A stretch of DNA of 64,000 bases from Aliivibrio sp. GTDB lineage: Bacteria; Pseudomonadota; Gammaproteobacteria; Enterobacterales; Vibrionaceae. The notes beneath the pieces were generated by a model. That model was not told where the DNA came from. It saw nothing but the letters and a program-made list of their open reading frames with translations, and searched no databases. The stretch spans positions 1 to 64,000 of the forward strand of contig JAESQY010000060.1 of the NCBI GenBank assembly GCA_016764915.1, in the 5' to 3' direction. The translations under genes were made by a program, and so were the position numbers. Positions 1 through 9,300 of the stretch are shown here, in pieces (the first letter of the stretch is position 1; every line of letters begins with the position of its first letter).

Positions 1-1499
1 ATCAATTACAAGACGAAAACAAACTGATCGCTGAACGACGTAGCAAATTGGATCACATCCGCCAAAACTGTAGCGCAAATGGCCACCCTAATAATTTTCG
101 GCGCGACGCTATGTCTGCGGAACTTCAAGAAAAATATGGCAATAAGACGAAAGAAGAGATTGCTGAATTAAATATCACGGTGAGTATCGCGGGCCGTGTA
201 ATGGCAAAACGCGGACCTTTTTTAGTGATTCAAGATGTTTCTGGAAAAATTCAAGCGTATGCAGCAAAAGATGTTCAGAAAGTTCTTAAAGAGCAGTACC
301 AGGGCTTAGACATTGGCGATATTATTGGTGTTACAGGCCAATTGCACCTTTCTGGTAAAGGCGATCTTTACGTTAATATGGAAGAGTACCAATTGCTGAC
401 TAAAGCGCTGCGTCCTCTTCCTGAAAAATTCCATGGTTTAACTGACCAAGAGATGCGCTACCGTCAGCGTTATGTTGATCTTATTGTTAACGATGAGTCA
501 CGTAAAGCCTTTATTATGCGTTCAAAGGTCGTTACTGCAATTCGTAACTTCATGATCGAAAAGAACTTCATGGAAGTTGAAACGCCAATGATGCATGTCA
601 TTCCTGGTGGTGCTACAGCTCGTCCATTTATCACTCACCATAATGCGCTCGATATCGATATGTATCTGCGTGTTGCTCCAGAGCTTTACCTTAAGCGTTT
701 AGTGGTTGGTGGATTTGAGCGTGTGTTTGAAATAAACCGTAACTTCCGTAATGAAGGTCTCTCTCCACGACATAATCCTGAGTTCACCATGATGGAATTC
801 TATATGGCGTACGCGGATTATAATGATCTTATGGATCTTACCGAAGAGATGTTGGGTAAAATTGCGACTGATTTATGTGGTTCTCCTGAACTGCCTTATG
901 GCGACCAGGTCGTGAATTTTGGTGGAAAATATACTCGTATGAGCATGCTTGACGCGATTAAACTCTATAATCCAGACAATGCAACCATTCAAGCGTTAAC
1001 GTATGAGCAGGTTGCTGACCGTGATCATATGGCTGGTATTGCAAAAGAGTTGCATATCGCAGTAGAACCATTCTGGACTTGTGGTCAATTATTGGAAGAA
1101 ATTTTTGGTGAAACCGCAGAGCCAAAATTGATTCAACCAACGTTTATTACTGAATATCCAGCAGACATCTCACCATTAGCACGTCGTAATGATACCAATC
1201 TATTCATTACCGATCGTTTTGAATTCTTTATTGGTGGCCGTGAAGTTGCGAATGGTTTCTCTGAGCTTAATGATGCAGAAGATCAAGATCAGCGTTTTAA
1301 AGCACAGGCGAATGCAAAAGATGCGGGTGATGATGAAGCTATGTATTACGACGCAGACTATATCAATGCTCTGGAGCATGGATTACCACCTACAGCGGGC
1401 CAAGGTATAGGCATTGATCGATTAGTGATGTTGTTTACTAATACGCATACTATACGTGATGTCATTCTGTTCCCTGCGATGCGCCCGCAAGCGAAATAG
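1..1499 (+). CDS. lysS: Lysyl-tRNA synthetase, class II (5' end outside window)
   Basis: Charges tRNA-Lys with lysine in the cytoplasm. The reading frame is open from base 3 with no stop, and the residues before the first in-frame TTG (base 48) look like genuine LysS N-terminus, so the start lies upstream of the window. About 499 codons are visible. An N-terminal OB-fold anticodon-binding part is followed by the class II core: motif 2 around [20 protein letters not shown] and motif 3 around [12 protein letters not shown] near the C-terminus. The gene ends at an intrinsic terminator and precedes vpsR, a neighbourhood I recall from Vibrio. Identification is secure; only the 5' end is missing. 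Confidence 0.97.
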   Translation, partial: QLQDENKLIAERRSKLDHIRQNCSANGHPNNFRRDAMSAELQEKYGNKTKEEIAELNITVSIAGRVMAKRGPFLVIQDVSGKIQAYAAKDVQKVLKEQYQGLDIGDIIGVTGQLHLSGKGDLYVNMEEYQLLTKALRPLPEKFHGLTDQEMRYRQRYVDLIVNDESRKAFIMRSKVVTAIRNFMIEKNFMEVETPMMHVIPGGATARPFITHHNALDIDMYLRVAPELYLKRLVVGGFERVFEINRNFRNEGLSPRHNPEFTMMEFYMAYADYNDLMDLTEEMLGKIATDLCGSPELPYGDQVVNFGGKYTRMSMLDAIKLYNPDNATIQALTYEQVADRDHMAGIAKELHIAVEPFWTCGQLLEEIFGETAEPKLIQPTFITEYPADISPLARRNDTNLFITDRFEFFIGGREVANGFSELNDAEDQDQRFKAQANAKDAGDDEAMYYDADYINALEHGLPPTAGQGIGIDRLVMLFTNTHTIRDVILFPAMRPQAK

Positions 1500-1516
1500 A
1501 GAGAACAGCAATAATG

Positions 1517-1544
1517 AAGCTGCCCATTGGGTGGCTTTTTTTTT
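1517..1544 (+). terminator. Intrinsic terminator of lysS
   Basis: A 9-bp stem (AAGCTGCCC / GGGTGGCTT, two G-U pairs, ATT loop) runs into a stretch of T, 17 bases after the lysS stop. Confidence 0.85.
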
Positions 1545-1772
1545 GCCTAATATATTGATTATTCATAACAATATCTAATCAATTATCATCGTCACTTGTT
1601 GATTAATCTAACATTAGAGCTGGTTGGTTTGTTGAGAGCCATGTTGCATGCTAATGTATTGATAGTGTCTTAAATTTAAGGCAAACAACTGTCTTGAAAC
1701 CAGTATAGTGATTCTACAAATAAAACAGATATAAATCTTTTGGCTTAAACATACCTAATGAAGGACGGCTCT

Positions 1773-3119
1773 ATGGCAAATCAATTTAGAATGGACTCAG
1801 TTCCAGGCTCTTTAGTCGTCGTTGGCGGTAGTTATGAACCTTGGCTTGCAGTACTTGAAAAAGTGGGTTGGCGTTGTCACCGTTGCTATGACTTAAGAGC
1901 AGCTCAAACGTTGTTTGACGAACTTGGACCTTGTATTGGAATTGTCGATCTGAGTCATGATGATTTTAGTCTCAATGGCATTGCAACCTTAGTGAATAAT
2001 AATAAGCAGGTCAGATGGCTTGCGTTTATTAGAGAGTCGCAACTCGGTTCAGATACAATTTGCCAGTTTATTGTCAATTTCTGTATCGACTTTTTTACCG
2101 CGCCAATTCCTGATGCGCAACTTCTTAATACTATTGGTCACCAGTTGGGTATGCTTAAACTTGAGCGCAAGGTTTGGCCTAATATGGGAGATAATTCTGA
2201 CCTAGGTATATTAGGGGACGCTCCTGTTGTTAAGCGTTTAAGAGATCAAGTACGACGAGTTGCTCCAACAGATGTTTCCATTTTAATTTCTGGCGAAAGT
2301 GGTACAGGTAAAGAACTGGTTGCTTTAGCCGTTCACCAATCATCTGGTCGAAATAAAGGTCCTTTCATCTCAATTAATTGTGCGGCAACCTCTGAGCAGA
2401 AAGTTGAAACTGAATTGTTTGGTATTAAGAGCGAAATCGAGATTGATCAAACAATCTCAAAGCTTGAAGAGGCAAGTGGTGGCACACTGTTCTTGAATGA
2501 TATAAACGATCTGCCTATGATACAACAACAGAACTTATTGCGATTCCTGCAAGAGGGATCCATTGAAACAAAACAAGGATTTAAAGATATTGATGTTCGT
2601 GTTGTTGTCGCCACTCATTCGGATCTTGAGAAGGCTGTTGAAGAAGGTGATTTTAAAGAAGAGCTTTACTATCGATTAAATGTATTACGAATCCACATGC
2701 CTTCACTGAAAGAGCGTAACTCAGACATCAGTGTATTAGCTCAGCATTTTTTGCAAAAATATGCCCGTGAATACAATACTCAAGCAAGAACGTTCTCTGA
2801 AGATGCACAGTTGATGATGAATCATTATAATTGGCCAGGCAATGTTCGTGAGTTAATTAATCAAGTAAAAAGAGCCGCTCTGTTAGCGGATGGTTTGGTG
2901 ATTGAATCTCAACATCTAGATTTACCTCAGCGTAATGATGCAAAACGCAGTTTAAGAAGTATAAGAGAGAACTCGGAACGAGACGCGTTGCTTTTAGTTC
3001 TGGAGTCCCATGAAGGTCAAGTCTCTTCAGCTGCAAAAGAGCTTGGCGTGTCTCGTGCGACAATGTATCGATTGTTGAATAAGCATAATTTAATTTCTGA
3101 ACCGAGAACTTACAGCTAG
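1773..3119 (+). CDS. vpsR: VpsR-type sigma54-activator-like biofilm regulator
   Basis: In Vibrio, VpsR activates vps polysaccharide and biofilm genes and responds to c-di-GMP (family knowledge). Layout: receiver-like N-terminal domain, AAA+ domain with Walker A GESGTGKE near residue 174, and a C-terminal Fis-type helix-turn-helix (ELGVSRATMYRLL). I chose ATG 1773 over ATG 1758: AGGA sits 7 bases before it, and the acceptor-like Asp then falls at residue 59 as in V. cholerae VpsR. The GAFTGA loop that contacts sigma54 is absent, and Walker B reads LFLNDI instead of LFLDEI. Both deviations are VpsR traits and fit a protein that works with sigma70 polymerase. The gene is monocistronic, flanked by terminators; about 230 bases of AT-rich DNA precede it, in which I could not fix a promoter. 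Confidence 0.92.
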   Translation: MANQFRMDSVPGSLVVVGGSYEPWLAVLEKVGWRCHRCYDLRAAQTLFDELGPCIGIVDLSHDDFSLNGIATLVNNNKQVRWLAFIRESQLGSDTICQFIVNFCIDFFTAPIPDAQLLNTIGHQLGMLKLERKVWPNMGDNSDLGILGDAPVVKRLRDQVRRVAPTDVSILISGESGTGKELVALAVHQSSGRNKGPFISINCAATSEQKVETELFGIKSEIEIDQTISKLEEASGGTLFLNDINDLPMIQQQNLLRFLQEGSIETKQGFKDIDVRVVVATHSDLEKAVEEGDFKEELYYRLNVLRIHMPSLKERNSDISVLAQHFLQKYAREYNTQARTFSEDAQLMMNHYNWPGNVRELINQVKRAALLADGLVIESQHLDLPQRNDAKRSLRSIRENSERDALLLVLESHEGQVSSAAKELGVSRATMYRLLNKHNLISEPRTYS

Positions 3120-3177
3120 TAATTATCTTAATTCGTTGAAGAGCAAAATAGTTTTCGCTGAGTTTTGATAAGGTTAA

Positions 3178-3207
3178 ATGCCTCTACAATGATAGAGGTA
3201 TTTTTTT
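3178..3207 (+). terminator. Intrinsic terminator of vpsR
   Basis: Stem ATGCCTCTA / TAGAGGTAT (one G-U) with a 6-base loop, followed by seven T. Confidence 0.85.
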
Positions 3208-3278
3208 GACTTAAATATAAGAATGGAAAGTGTCTAAGAATCAACTAGGCTTAAATATAGGATTAATAGGAGGCGAAT

Positions 3279-3590
3279 ATGGAGTTACAACAGCTTAAAA
3301 CTTGGATAAAAGCAGGACATTGTTCACCTCATATGTTTGTAATGAGCCATGCTGGCTTGTCAAAATACTCATTGTGTGTCGAGTTTAAACATAACTTAGT
3401 GCCTATAACAGACAAAAAGGGTGATGCGGTTAGTTACTCTTCACTAGAGTTAGCTATTCATAGTTTAAATAAATTAGGTATCAAAAAAGCAACGTTAAGG
3501 TTAACCGACCCTTATGATGAATTTGGTCCGGCAGTGTCTAGCACCGGAATTGAACTGTGCGATGAGGATCTTGATCTTTCAACCTGTTAG
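3279..3590 (+). CDS. Small conserved protein, possibly DUF6482-like
   Basis: A 103-residue soluble protein of unknown function with no signal peptide or membrane segment. A strong AGGAGG (3268-3273) precedes the ATG by five bases. The pattern of a short N-terminal helix (MELQQL), a middle segment resembling 'D..G..V.Y.SLE.A' and a C-terminal acidic 'PYDEFG' reminds me of the DUF6482 family found in Vibrio and Pseudomonas; this is from memory and unverified. Its stop codon overlaps the stop of the opposing mutH by four bases, with no terminator between them. The coding call is firm because of the ribosome site and the even amino-acid composition; the function is unknown. Confidence 0.8.
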   Translation: MELQQLKTWIKAGHCSPHMFVMSHAGLSKYSLCVEFKHNLVPITDKKGDAVSYSSLELAIHSLNKLGIKKATLRLTDPYDEFGPAVSSTGIELCDEDLDLSTC

Positions 3591-4255
3591 ATAAAGTAGC
3601 GTTCAAGCAGTTGCGAAGTGAAGTTTGTCTTTAAGTAAAACCCTCGAGGTAGTGTTTTTATTTGCTGACCATCTTCACCATAGGCTTCGGTTAGCGCTCG
3701 ACTATTAGCTGCTTTAGGCCTTAATTGCAGTACTTCACCGTGCTTGGCTGTAATTTTATCAGCATCTCCTAATACGATGAGATCCATAAGCTCTTCCCAA
3801 TCTTGCTTAAGTTGAGCCTCTTCATCTTCAGATGGTGACCATAACAGAGGGGAGCCGATACGACGATCGCCAATTGGGATCTCTCTCTCTCCTTGAACCG
3901 GAATCCATAATACGCGAGCTAATTTATTTCTGATATGACTATTTTTCCATGTGAGACCATGAACCCCCGTTAACGGAGCAACACAAACAAAGGTTGTTTC
4001 AAGAGGTTTTCCTGAATGGCTGATAGGAATAGTTTTTAACTCAATGCCTAGATCAATAAAATCAGGCAGTGGTTTACTTCCTGCTGAAGCTCCTAAATGC
4101 CACTCAAGAAGTTGGCCAACCCAACCTTTATCCCGTTTTAGATTTTCAGGAACGTTCTGATTAGCAGTATTAGCAAGCTCCTTTAGCGTTAATCCTGCAA
4201 GATCATTGGCACGTTGTAATAGCTCTGATTCAGAGAGGGGAGGAAGAGGAACCAT
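3587..4255 (-). CDS. mutH: DNA mismatch repair endonuclease MutH
   Basis: Nicks the unmethylated strand at hemimethylated GATC sites when activated by MutS/MutL, directing strand-specific mismatch repair. The protein has 222 residues, the usual MutH length. The catalytic D-x6-E-x-K triad is visible as D65, E72 and K74 in the segment [14 protein letters not shown], and a conserved ETTFV strand follows. It is transcribed leftward from the long 4256-4843 intergenic region. Its 3' end collides with the small gene at 3279-3590. The presence of MutH implies Dam methylation, as expected in Vibrionaceae. Confidence 0.96.
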   Translation of the reverse strand: MVPLPPLSESELLQRANDLAGLTLKELANTANQNVPENLKRDKGWVGQLLEWHLGASAGSKPLPDFIDLGIELKTIPISHSGKPLETTFVCVAPLTGVHGLTWKNSHIRNKLARVLWIPVQGEREIPIGDRRIGSPLLWSPSEDEEAQLKQDWEELMDLIVLGDADKITAKHGEVLQLRPKAANSRALTEAYGEDGQQIKTLPRGFYLKTNFTSQLLERYFI

Positions 4256-4332
4256 ACGGATATACCATCAATGGAAAGATAAAATAGTATATATTGTGAT
4301 GACTAGAAGCCCAATCAATGATTCAATAAAAG

Positions 4333-4733
4333 TTATCCACAGCATGTTTTAATTTTTATATTTAGAGTGAATTAGTGTGTTTATGTACAGCGTAATCGAT
4401 GATCTTTTTTATTGACTTTGTTAAGGTATCAGAAAATAAGGATCACATTTAAGGACAACTGGCCAGGTGGTGGATCTTTGACCTGTTGGAAAAGCGTACG
4501 CAATCTGAAGCGTAATAAAATATTCAACAATGGCACGTTTCAATATAACCATCTGAAAATTAACCACTATATCGGTACTTTTTCATTGATCTATTTTTTA
4601 GTGACGATCGTCACATTAGGTGGCCTAGCAATAAAAATCAGTTTTTCACAATGTTACCCACAGAAAAGGTGAATAAATCGAAACAATCGGTTTATTTTGT
4701 GGATAGGTTGCTTATTATGCGTTTTTATTCACA
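4333..4733. promoter_or_regulatory. Cluster of DnaA-box-like sites
   Basis: Sites read against the consensus TTWTNCACA: TTATCCACA at 4333-4341 (perfect strong box), TTTTTCACA at 4642-4650 (match), TTACCCACA at 4654-4662 (one mismatch), CTATCCACA on the minus strand at 4698-4706 (one mismatch), TTATTCACA at 4725-4733 (match). Four of the five lie within 92 bases. The role is inference: DnaA titration, or DnaA control of the flanking genes. Confidence 0.5.
4600..4615. promoter_or_regulatory. CRP-like palindrome
   Basis: A perfect 14-base palindrome GTGACGATCGTCAC, flanked by A on each side. Read as AGTGA-N6-TCACA it differs from the CRP consensus TGTGA-N6-TCACA at one base. It lies about 236 bases before the rppH start, between the first DnaA-like box and the other four. 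Confidence 0.55.
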
Positions 4734-4843
4734 AAAGTGAAGGTTAGCTAATAAAAACCACTCAGGAAACGACAACAAATTTGCCCACTGAAGTGATCTA
4801 TGAAAAAATCAGTGATAACAGAGTTTTAATTTGAGGTCACCCA

Positions 4844-5353
4844 GTGATTGATGGCGATGGTTACCGTCCAAATGTGGGCATAGTAATATGTAATCACCAA
4901 GGTCAAGTGTTCTGGGCAAAACGATATGGACAACATTCTTGGCAATTTCCTCAAGGAGGGATTGATGAAGGTGAAACACCTGAACAAGCAATGTATCGAG
5001 AGTTATATGAAGAAGTTGGATTAACAAAAAAAGATGTCAAGCTTTTAGCGACAAGTCGTCATTGGTTAAGATATAAATTACCAAAGCGTCTGGTTCGTTG
5101 GGAATCCAAACCTGTTTGTATCGGGCAAAAACAAAAATGGTTTTTGCTACGTTTAGAGTGCTGTGAGTCGAAGGTGAATATGCAGCGAGGTCAAACCGCT
5201 GAGTTTGATGGTTGGAGGTGGGTGAGCTACTGGTATCCAGTTCGACAAGTTGTATCATTTAAGCGAGATGTGTATCGACGTGCGATGAAAGAGTTCGCAG
5301 CCGTAACCATGCCTTTTAAAGAGCGAAAAATTAAAAGGAAAGATAAGGCTTAG
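4844..5353 (+). CDS. rppH: RNA pyrophosphohydrolase RppH
   Basis: Removes pyrophosphate from triphosphorylated mRNA 5' ends, opening them to RNase E decay. A complete Nudix box is visible at residues 38-60 (GGIDEG, then RELYEEVGL). The protein has 169 residues, normal for the family, with the usual basic C-terminal tail. The start is GTG, set by GAGG seven bases upstream (4833-4836). ptsP starts one base after the rppH stop, so the two are co-transcribed, a pairing also seen in E. coli. Confidence 0.96.
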   Translation: MIDGDGYRPNVGIVICNHQGQVFWAKRYGQHSWQFPQGGIDEGETPEQAMYRELYEEVGLTKKDVKLLATSRHWLRYKLPKRLVRWESKPVCIGQKQKWFLLRLECCESKVNMQRGQTAEFDGWRWVSYWYPVRQVVSFKRDVYRRAMKEFAAVTMPFKERKIKRKDKA

Positions 5354-5354
5354 C

Positions 5355-7607
5355 ATGCTAACCCAATTGAGGGAAATAGTTGAACAGGTATCAAAGGTTG
5401 ACGATCTTCGTCAATCTTTAGATATCTTAGTGATTGAAACATGTAAAGCGATGAAAACAGAGTGCTGCTCTATTTACATAGTTAATGAAGAAAAAAAACA
5501 TCTAGAGTTAATGGCAACAAAGGGGCTAGAAACGCACAAAAAATCAGTTACTCTTGATGTTAATGAAGGCTTAGTGGGTTTGGTTTACCGAACTGTTGAG
5601 CCTTTAAACCTCGCCGATGCAATTAATCATTCCAACTATAAATATGTGCCAGAAATTGGTGAGGAGATTTATCACTCTTTTTTAGCAACGCCGATTGTGC
5701 ATCGTAGAAACTGTTTAGGTGTAATTGTTATTCAACAACGAAAGCAGCGCTCTTTCACAGACGTTGAAGAATCTTTTCTTGTGACACTTGCCGCTCAGCT
5801 TGCCGTTATTTTTGCACACGCCAAATCTCAGGGACAGTGGTTTCAATCCAATCGTAATCAAACACAAATCTTCTCAGGCATTGCCGCGTCACCAGGGGTT
5901 GCTATTGCCCCGCTTTGGTGGAGTGATGATCAACCTAAACTTGAATTAGTGAGTCCATGTTCCTCGTTAGATATCGATCAAGAGTTGGAGAATTTATCTC
6001 GAGCGCTTGAATTAGCGATGAAGGATTTTCGTAAACTTAGAAAGCGATTAGTTAATGATATCAACAAAGATACTTTAGCTATCTTTGATCTGTTTATTCA
6101 CTTATTAAATGATCCTATTTTACGGGAGGATCTAAAAAAACAGATTAAATCTGGTGACTGCGCGGATTGGGCGTTAAGGCAAGTAGTGGAATCCTATGCG
6201 GCTCGTTTTAATAAAATGAGTGATCCCTATCTTCGTGAACGATCTCAAGATATCAAAGAGTTAGGTCAGCGTTTACTCCACTTCCTGTATAATGGTGAAT
6301 CTGTTGAGTACGATTGGCCTCATCCCGTTATTCTTATTACGCAAGAGTTAACGGCCTCACTTCTGGCCAGCATTCCTAAAGGAAAATTGAAAGCCGTTGT
6401 TTCAATGGAAGGTGCTGCAAACTCCCATGCTGCCATCCTTTCTCGTGCTTTAGGTATCCTAGCAGTGATGGGGGTAGATATCGTTCCTCAAAAACTGCAT
6501 AACAAAAAATCGATTGTAGATGGTTACAGTGGACAGATATTTGTTCGACCTTCTCGTACTTTGGTTAAAGAGTATAAACAGTTACTGAATGAGGAGATTG
6601 AGCTTTCTAAGTTAGTTGAAGGTGAGATCGAAGAGAATACTCAAACTAAAGATCAATTGACCATTAACTTATTTTTAAATGCAGGTTTGAGCGCAGATAC
6701 AAGTATAGCGATTAATAAAGGGGTAAAAGGTGTCGGGTTATACCGGACAGAGATTCCTTTTTTGCTTCACCACCGTTTTCCTTCTGAAGATGAGCAGACA
6801 TTACAGTATCGTTCGGTATTAAAAGCCTACCCGAATAAACCAGTGGTCATGAGAACTCTAGATGTTGGAGGAGATAAACCCTTACCCTACCTTTGTGTTG
6901 AAGAGGACAATCCTTTCCTTGGTTGGCGTGGTATTCGATTCACGCTTGATCACCCTGATATATTTCTAATTCAATTGCGTGCGATGTTAAAGGCAAGTGT
7001 TGGTTTAGATAATATGGACATTATGTTACCGATGATCTCTGGTTTAAAAGAGCTGGATGAGGCGTTAGCATTTATTGAACAAGCCTATAATGAAGTTTCC
7101 GAATTATCTGACTATCAACTAAAAAGACCAAAAATTGGTATTATGATAGAGGTGCCTTCTATGCTCTATCTACTGCCACAAGTTGCGAAAAAAGTAGATT
7201 TTATATCGGTAGGTAGCAATGATTTAACTCAGTATTTACTTGCTGTTGATCGAAACAACTCTAGAGTTGCGGATGTTTACGACTCACTCCATCCTGCCGT
7301 TATTGCAGCACTAAAACATATTATCGACATCAGCAATCAGCATAAGCTGCCTGTGTGCCTATGTGGTGAATTAGCAGGTGATCCTATCGGTGCATTGATA
7401 CTGGTCGGATTGGGTTATCGTTCATTAAGTATGAATACCTCCAGTGTGGCAAAAATTAAATACATATTACGCCAAGTTTCTTTGGCGGAGTTGGTTATAA
7501 TGGTGGACAAAATTAACCACTGTTATGCCGCTGAAGATATCCGAGAGATGATGGTTAACTTTTTGGAGTCAAAAGGTTTAGGTGGCTTTATTCGAGCAGG
7601 TAAATAG
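5355..7607 (+). CDS. ptsP: Phosphoenolpyruvate-protein phosphotransferase PtsP (EI-Ntr)
   Basis: First enzyme of the nitrogen phosphotransferase chain; it moves phosphate from PEP to NPr and then EIIA-Ntr, tying nitrogen status to regulation. The 750 residues comprise an N-terminal GAF domain (about 1-165), a PEP-utilizer swivelling domain with the phospho-histidine in NSHAAILSR (near residue 357), and a C-terminal PEP-binding barrel with GSNDLTQYLLAVDR and the active CGELAGDP. The GAF domain separates it from the sugar-system EI. It lies between rppH and the TauE/SafE gene in one rightward unit. Confidence 0.95.
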   Translation: MLTQLREIVEQVSKVDDLRQSLDILVIETCKAMKTECCSIYIVNEEKKHLELMATKGLETHKKSVTLDVNEGLVGLVYRTVEPLNLADAINHSNYKYVPEIGEEIYHSFLATPIVHRRNCLGVIVIQQRKQRSFTDVEESFLVTLAAQLAVIFAHAKSQGQWFQSNRNQTQIFSGIAASPGVAIAPLWWSDDQPKLELVSPCSSLDIDQELENLSRALELAMKDFRKLRKRLVNDINKDTLAIFDLFIHLLNDPILREDLKKQIKSGDCADWALRQVVESYAARFNKMSDPYLRERSQDIKELGQRLLHFLYNGESVEYDWPHPVILITQELTASLLASIPKGKLKAVVSMEGAANSHAAILSRALGILAVMGVDIVPQKLHNKKSIVDGYSGQIFVRPSRTLVKEYKQLLNEEIELSKLVEGEIEENTQTKDQLTINLFLNAGLSADTSIAINKGVKGVGLYRTEIPFLLHHRFPSEDEQTLQYRSVLKAYPNKPVVMRTLDVGGDKPLPYLCVEEDNPFLGWRGIRFTLDHPDIFLIQLRAMLKASVGLDNMDIMLPMISGLKELDEALAFIEQAYNEVSELSDYQLKRPKIGIMIEVPSMLYLLPQVAKKVDFISVGSNDLTQYLLAVDRNNSRVADVYDSLHPAVIAALKHIIDISNQHKLPVCLCGELAGDPIGALILVGLGYRSLSMNTSSVAKIKYILRQVSLAELVIMVDKINHCYAAEDIREMMVNFLESKGLGGFIRAGK

Positions 7608-7627
7608 AGAGAAGGCGACAAAGCATC

Positions 7628-8431
7628 ATGTTAGAAAGTACGGTTTGGTTGTTTGGCATGTGCTTAATGTTAGGCTCAATTGTTGGTGTTATGGCCGGTC
7701 TATTAGGGATTGGTGGTGGATTATTGGTGGTCCCAGCTCTGCTTTGGTTGTTGCCAAAGGCGAACGTATCGAGTGACATTGTTATGCAGATAGCATTGGC
7801 AACCTCTTTAGCAAGTATTGTTTTAACCTCAGGCTCATCCGCATTTAACCATTTTAAATTAGGCAATGTTGATTTCTATCTGATTAAAGGTTTAGTACCA
7901 GGTGTTGTTCTTGGAGGTATCTCAGGTAGCTTTATTGCTGAACTGATCCCTTCAGAGTATCTGCCAAAAATTTTTTCTGTGATTGTATTAATGTTAGCGG
8001 TTCAAATGTTTATCTCAATAAAAGTGAAATCGACACGACAGATGCCGGGTCTACTCGGTTGCTCAATCAGTGGTGGAATTATCGGTACTGTTTCAAGTCT
8101 TGCGGGGATTGGCGGTGGCTCATTAACGGTACCATACCTTAGTATGCACGGTGTTGAAATGCGAAAGGCAATTGGCAGTGCCTCTTTGTGTGGCACTATG
8201 ATAGCGATTTCTGGAATGATTGGATTTGTCTTTCATGGCCTTTCAGTGGAACATTTACCCGAATTTAGTGTCGGATATGTTTACTTGCCAGCATTAATCG
8301 GCATTGTATCAACGTCAATGCTGACAACAAGAGTTGGTGCATTTTTGGCCTTTAAATTACCGACAAGAACCTTGAAGAAAGTGTTTGCACTCTTTCTTGT
8401 GTTGGTTGGCAGTAAAATGTTTTTTGGTTAG
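7628..8431 (+). CDS. TauE/SafE-family membrane permease
   Basis: A 267-residue polytopic membrane protein with about eight hydrophobic segments. The two halves of the fold are marked by paired glycine motifs, GLLGIGGGLLVVP near residue 25 and LAGIGGGSLTVP near 158, diagnostic of the TauE/SafE (DUF81) family. Members export or import sulfite, sulfoacetate or other small organic anions; the substrate cannot be read from sequence. It begins 20 bases after ptsP, and lgt follows after 30 bases, so it is probably part of the same transcript. Confidence 0.9.
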   Translation: MLESTVWLFGMCLMLGSIVGVMAGLLGIGGGLLVVPALLWLLPKANVSSDIVMQIALATSLASIVLTSGSSAFNHFKLGNVDFYLIKGLVPGVVLGGISGSFIAELIPSEYLPKIFSVIVLMLAVQMFISIKVKSTRQMPGLLGCSISGGIIGTVSSLAGIGGGSLTVPYLSMHGVEMRKAIGSASLCGTMIAISGMIGFVFHGLSVEHLPEFSVGYVYLPALIGIVSTSMLTTRVGAFLAFKLPTRTLKKVFALFLVLVGSKMFFG

Positions 8432-8461
8432 TAACTTCATAACATATAGAGAAATTAATTA

Positions 8462-9262
8462 ATGAGTCTTACCTTTCCACAGATAGATCCCATCCTTATT
8501 GAGCTAGGTCCCTTAGCAATAAGGTGGTACGGATTAATGTATCTATTCGGCTTTATGTTCGCGTTATGGTTAGCCAATAAAAGAGCAGCACGACCAAACA
8601 GTGGTTGGACAAAAGATCAGGTTAGTGATCTTCTTTTTGCGGGGTTTTTAGGCGTGGTAATCGGAGGACGCATTGGTTACGTGCTTTTTTATAATTTTGG
8701 TATGTTCTTAGATGACCCCATCTACTTATTCAAAGTGTGGACTGGCGGAATGTCATTCCATGGCGGGTTGTTAGGTGTCATCGCTGCAATGTTATGGTAC
8801 GGCTACAAAAATGGACGGACCTTTTTCAGTATTGCTGACTTTATCGCGCCGTTAGTGCCTTTTGGTTTAGGCTTAGGTCGATTAGGTAACTTTATGAATG
8901 GCGAGCTGTGGGGGCGTGTTTCAGACGCTCCTTGGGCTATGATTTTCCCATACGGCGGCCCTTTACCTCGTCATCCGTCTCAGTTGTATGAGTTTGCGTT
9001 AGAAGGAGTGGTGTTGTTTTTCATCCTTAACTGGTTCATTCGCAGACCCCGCCCGTTAGCCTCCGTTTCTGGACTGTTCTTATTCGGTTATGGATCATTT
9101 AGGTTCATTATTGAGTACTTCAGAGAGCCTGATGCTCAATTAGGACTGTTTGGTGATTTTATTAGTATGGGACAAATACTTTCATTACCAATGGCTATTG
9201 GCGGTTTAGTGATGGTGTTGTGGGCATATAAACGCCAAAGCAAAACAGCGAAACAATCTTAA
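8462..9262 (+). CDS. lgt: Prolipoprotein diacylglyceryl transferase
   Basis: Inner-membrane enzyme that transfers diacylglycerol from phosphatidylglycerol to the lipobox cysteine of prolipoproteins, the first step of lipoprotein maturation. The 266 residues hold about seven membrane segments, the essential HGG at H100, and the Lgt signature [14 protein letters not shown] with R140. The later steps appear elsewhere in the window (lspA at 19364) and a lipoprotein substrate is nlpI. It lies upstream of thyA, as in E. coli and Vibrio. Confidence 0.97.
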   Translation: MSLTFPQIDPILIELGPLAIRWYGLMYLFGFMFALWLANKRAARPNSGWTKDQVSDLLFAGFLGVVIGGRIGYVLFYNFGMFLDDPIYLFKVWTGGMSFHGGLLGVIAAMLWYGYKNGRTFFSIADFIAPLVPFGLGLGRLGNFMNGELWGRVSDAPWAMIFPYGGPLPRHPSQLYEFALEGVVLFFILNWFIRRPRPLASVSGLFLFGYGSFRFIIEYFREPDAQLGLFGDFISMGQILSLPMAIGGLVMVLWAYKRQSKTAKQS

Positions 9263-9300
9263 TTTTTATACTCTATTTTTAGTGTTAGGAACAATATTTC

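Larger units (their letters stand above)
4256..4843. other. 588-base intergenic region between mutH and rppH
   Basis: This AT-rich region separates divergent mutH and rppH. It holds five DnaA-box-like 9-mers and one CRP-like palindrome (listed separately). A TTG-initiated frame at 4412-4672 has no ribosome site and I do not call it. Some GGA trinucleotides occur near 4439-4490, too few to suggest a CsrB-type RNA. The rppH promoter must lie here, but I could not place a convincing -35/-10 pair. Confidence 0.7.

Noticed and set aside
4431-4495. Several GGA motifs suggesting a CsrB-type RNA
   Set aside because: Only about five motifs in 60 bases and none in hairpin loops; CsrB-type RNAs have many more. 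No terminator follows.
4412-4672. 86-codon open frame with a hydrophobic stretch, starting at TTG
   Set aside because: No ribosome site, a rare start, biased composition, and it covers the CRP-like palindrome and some DnaA-like sites. I treat it as chance.
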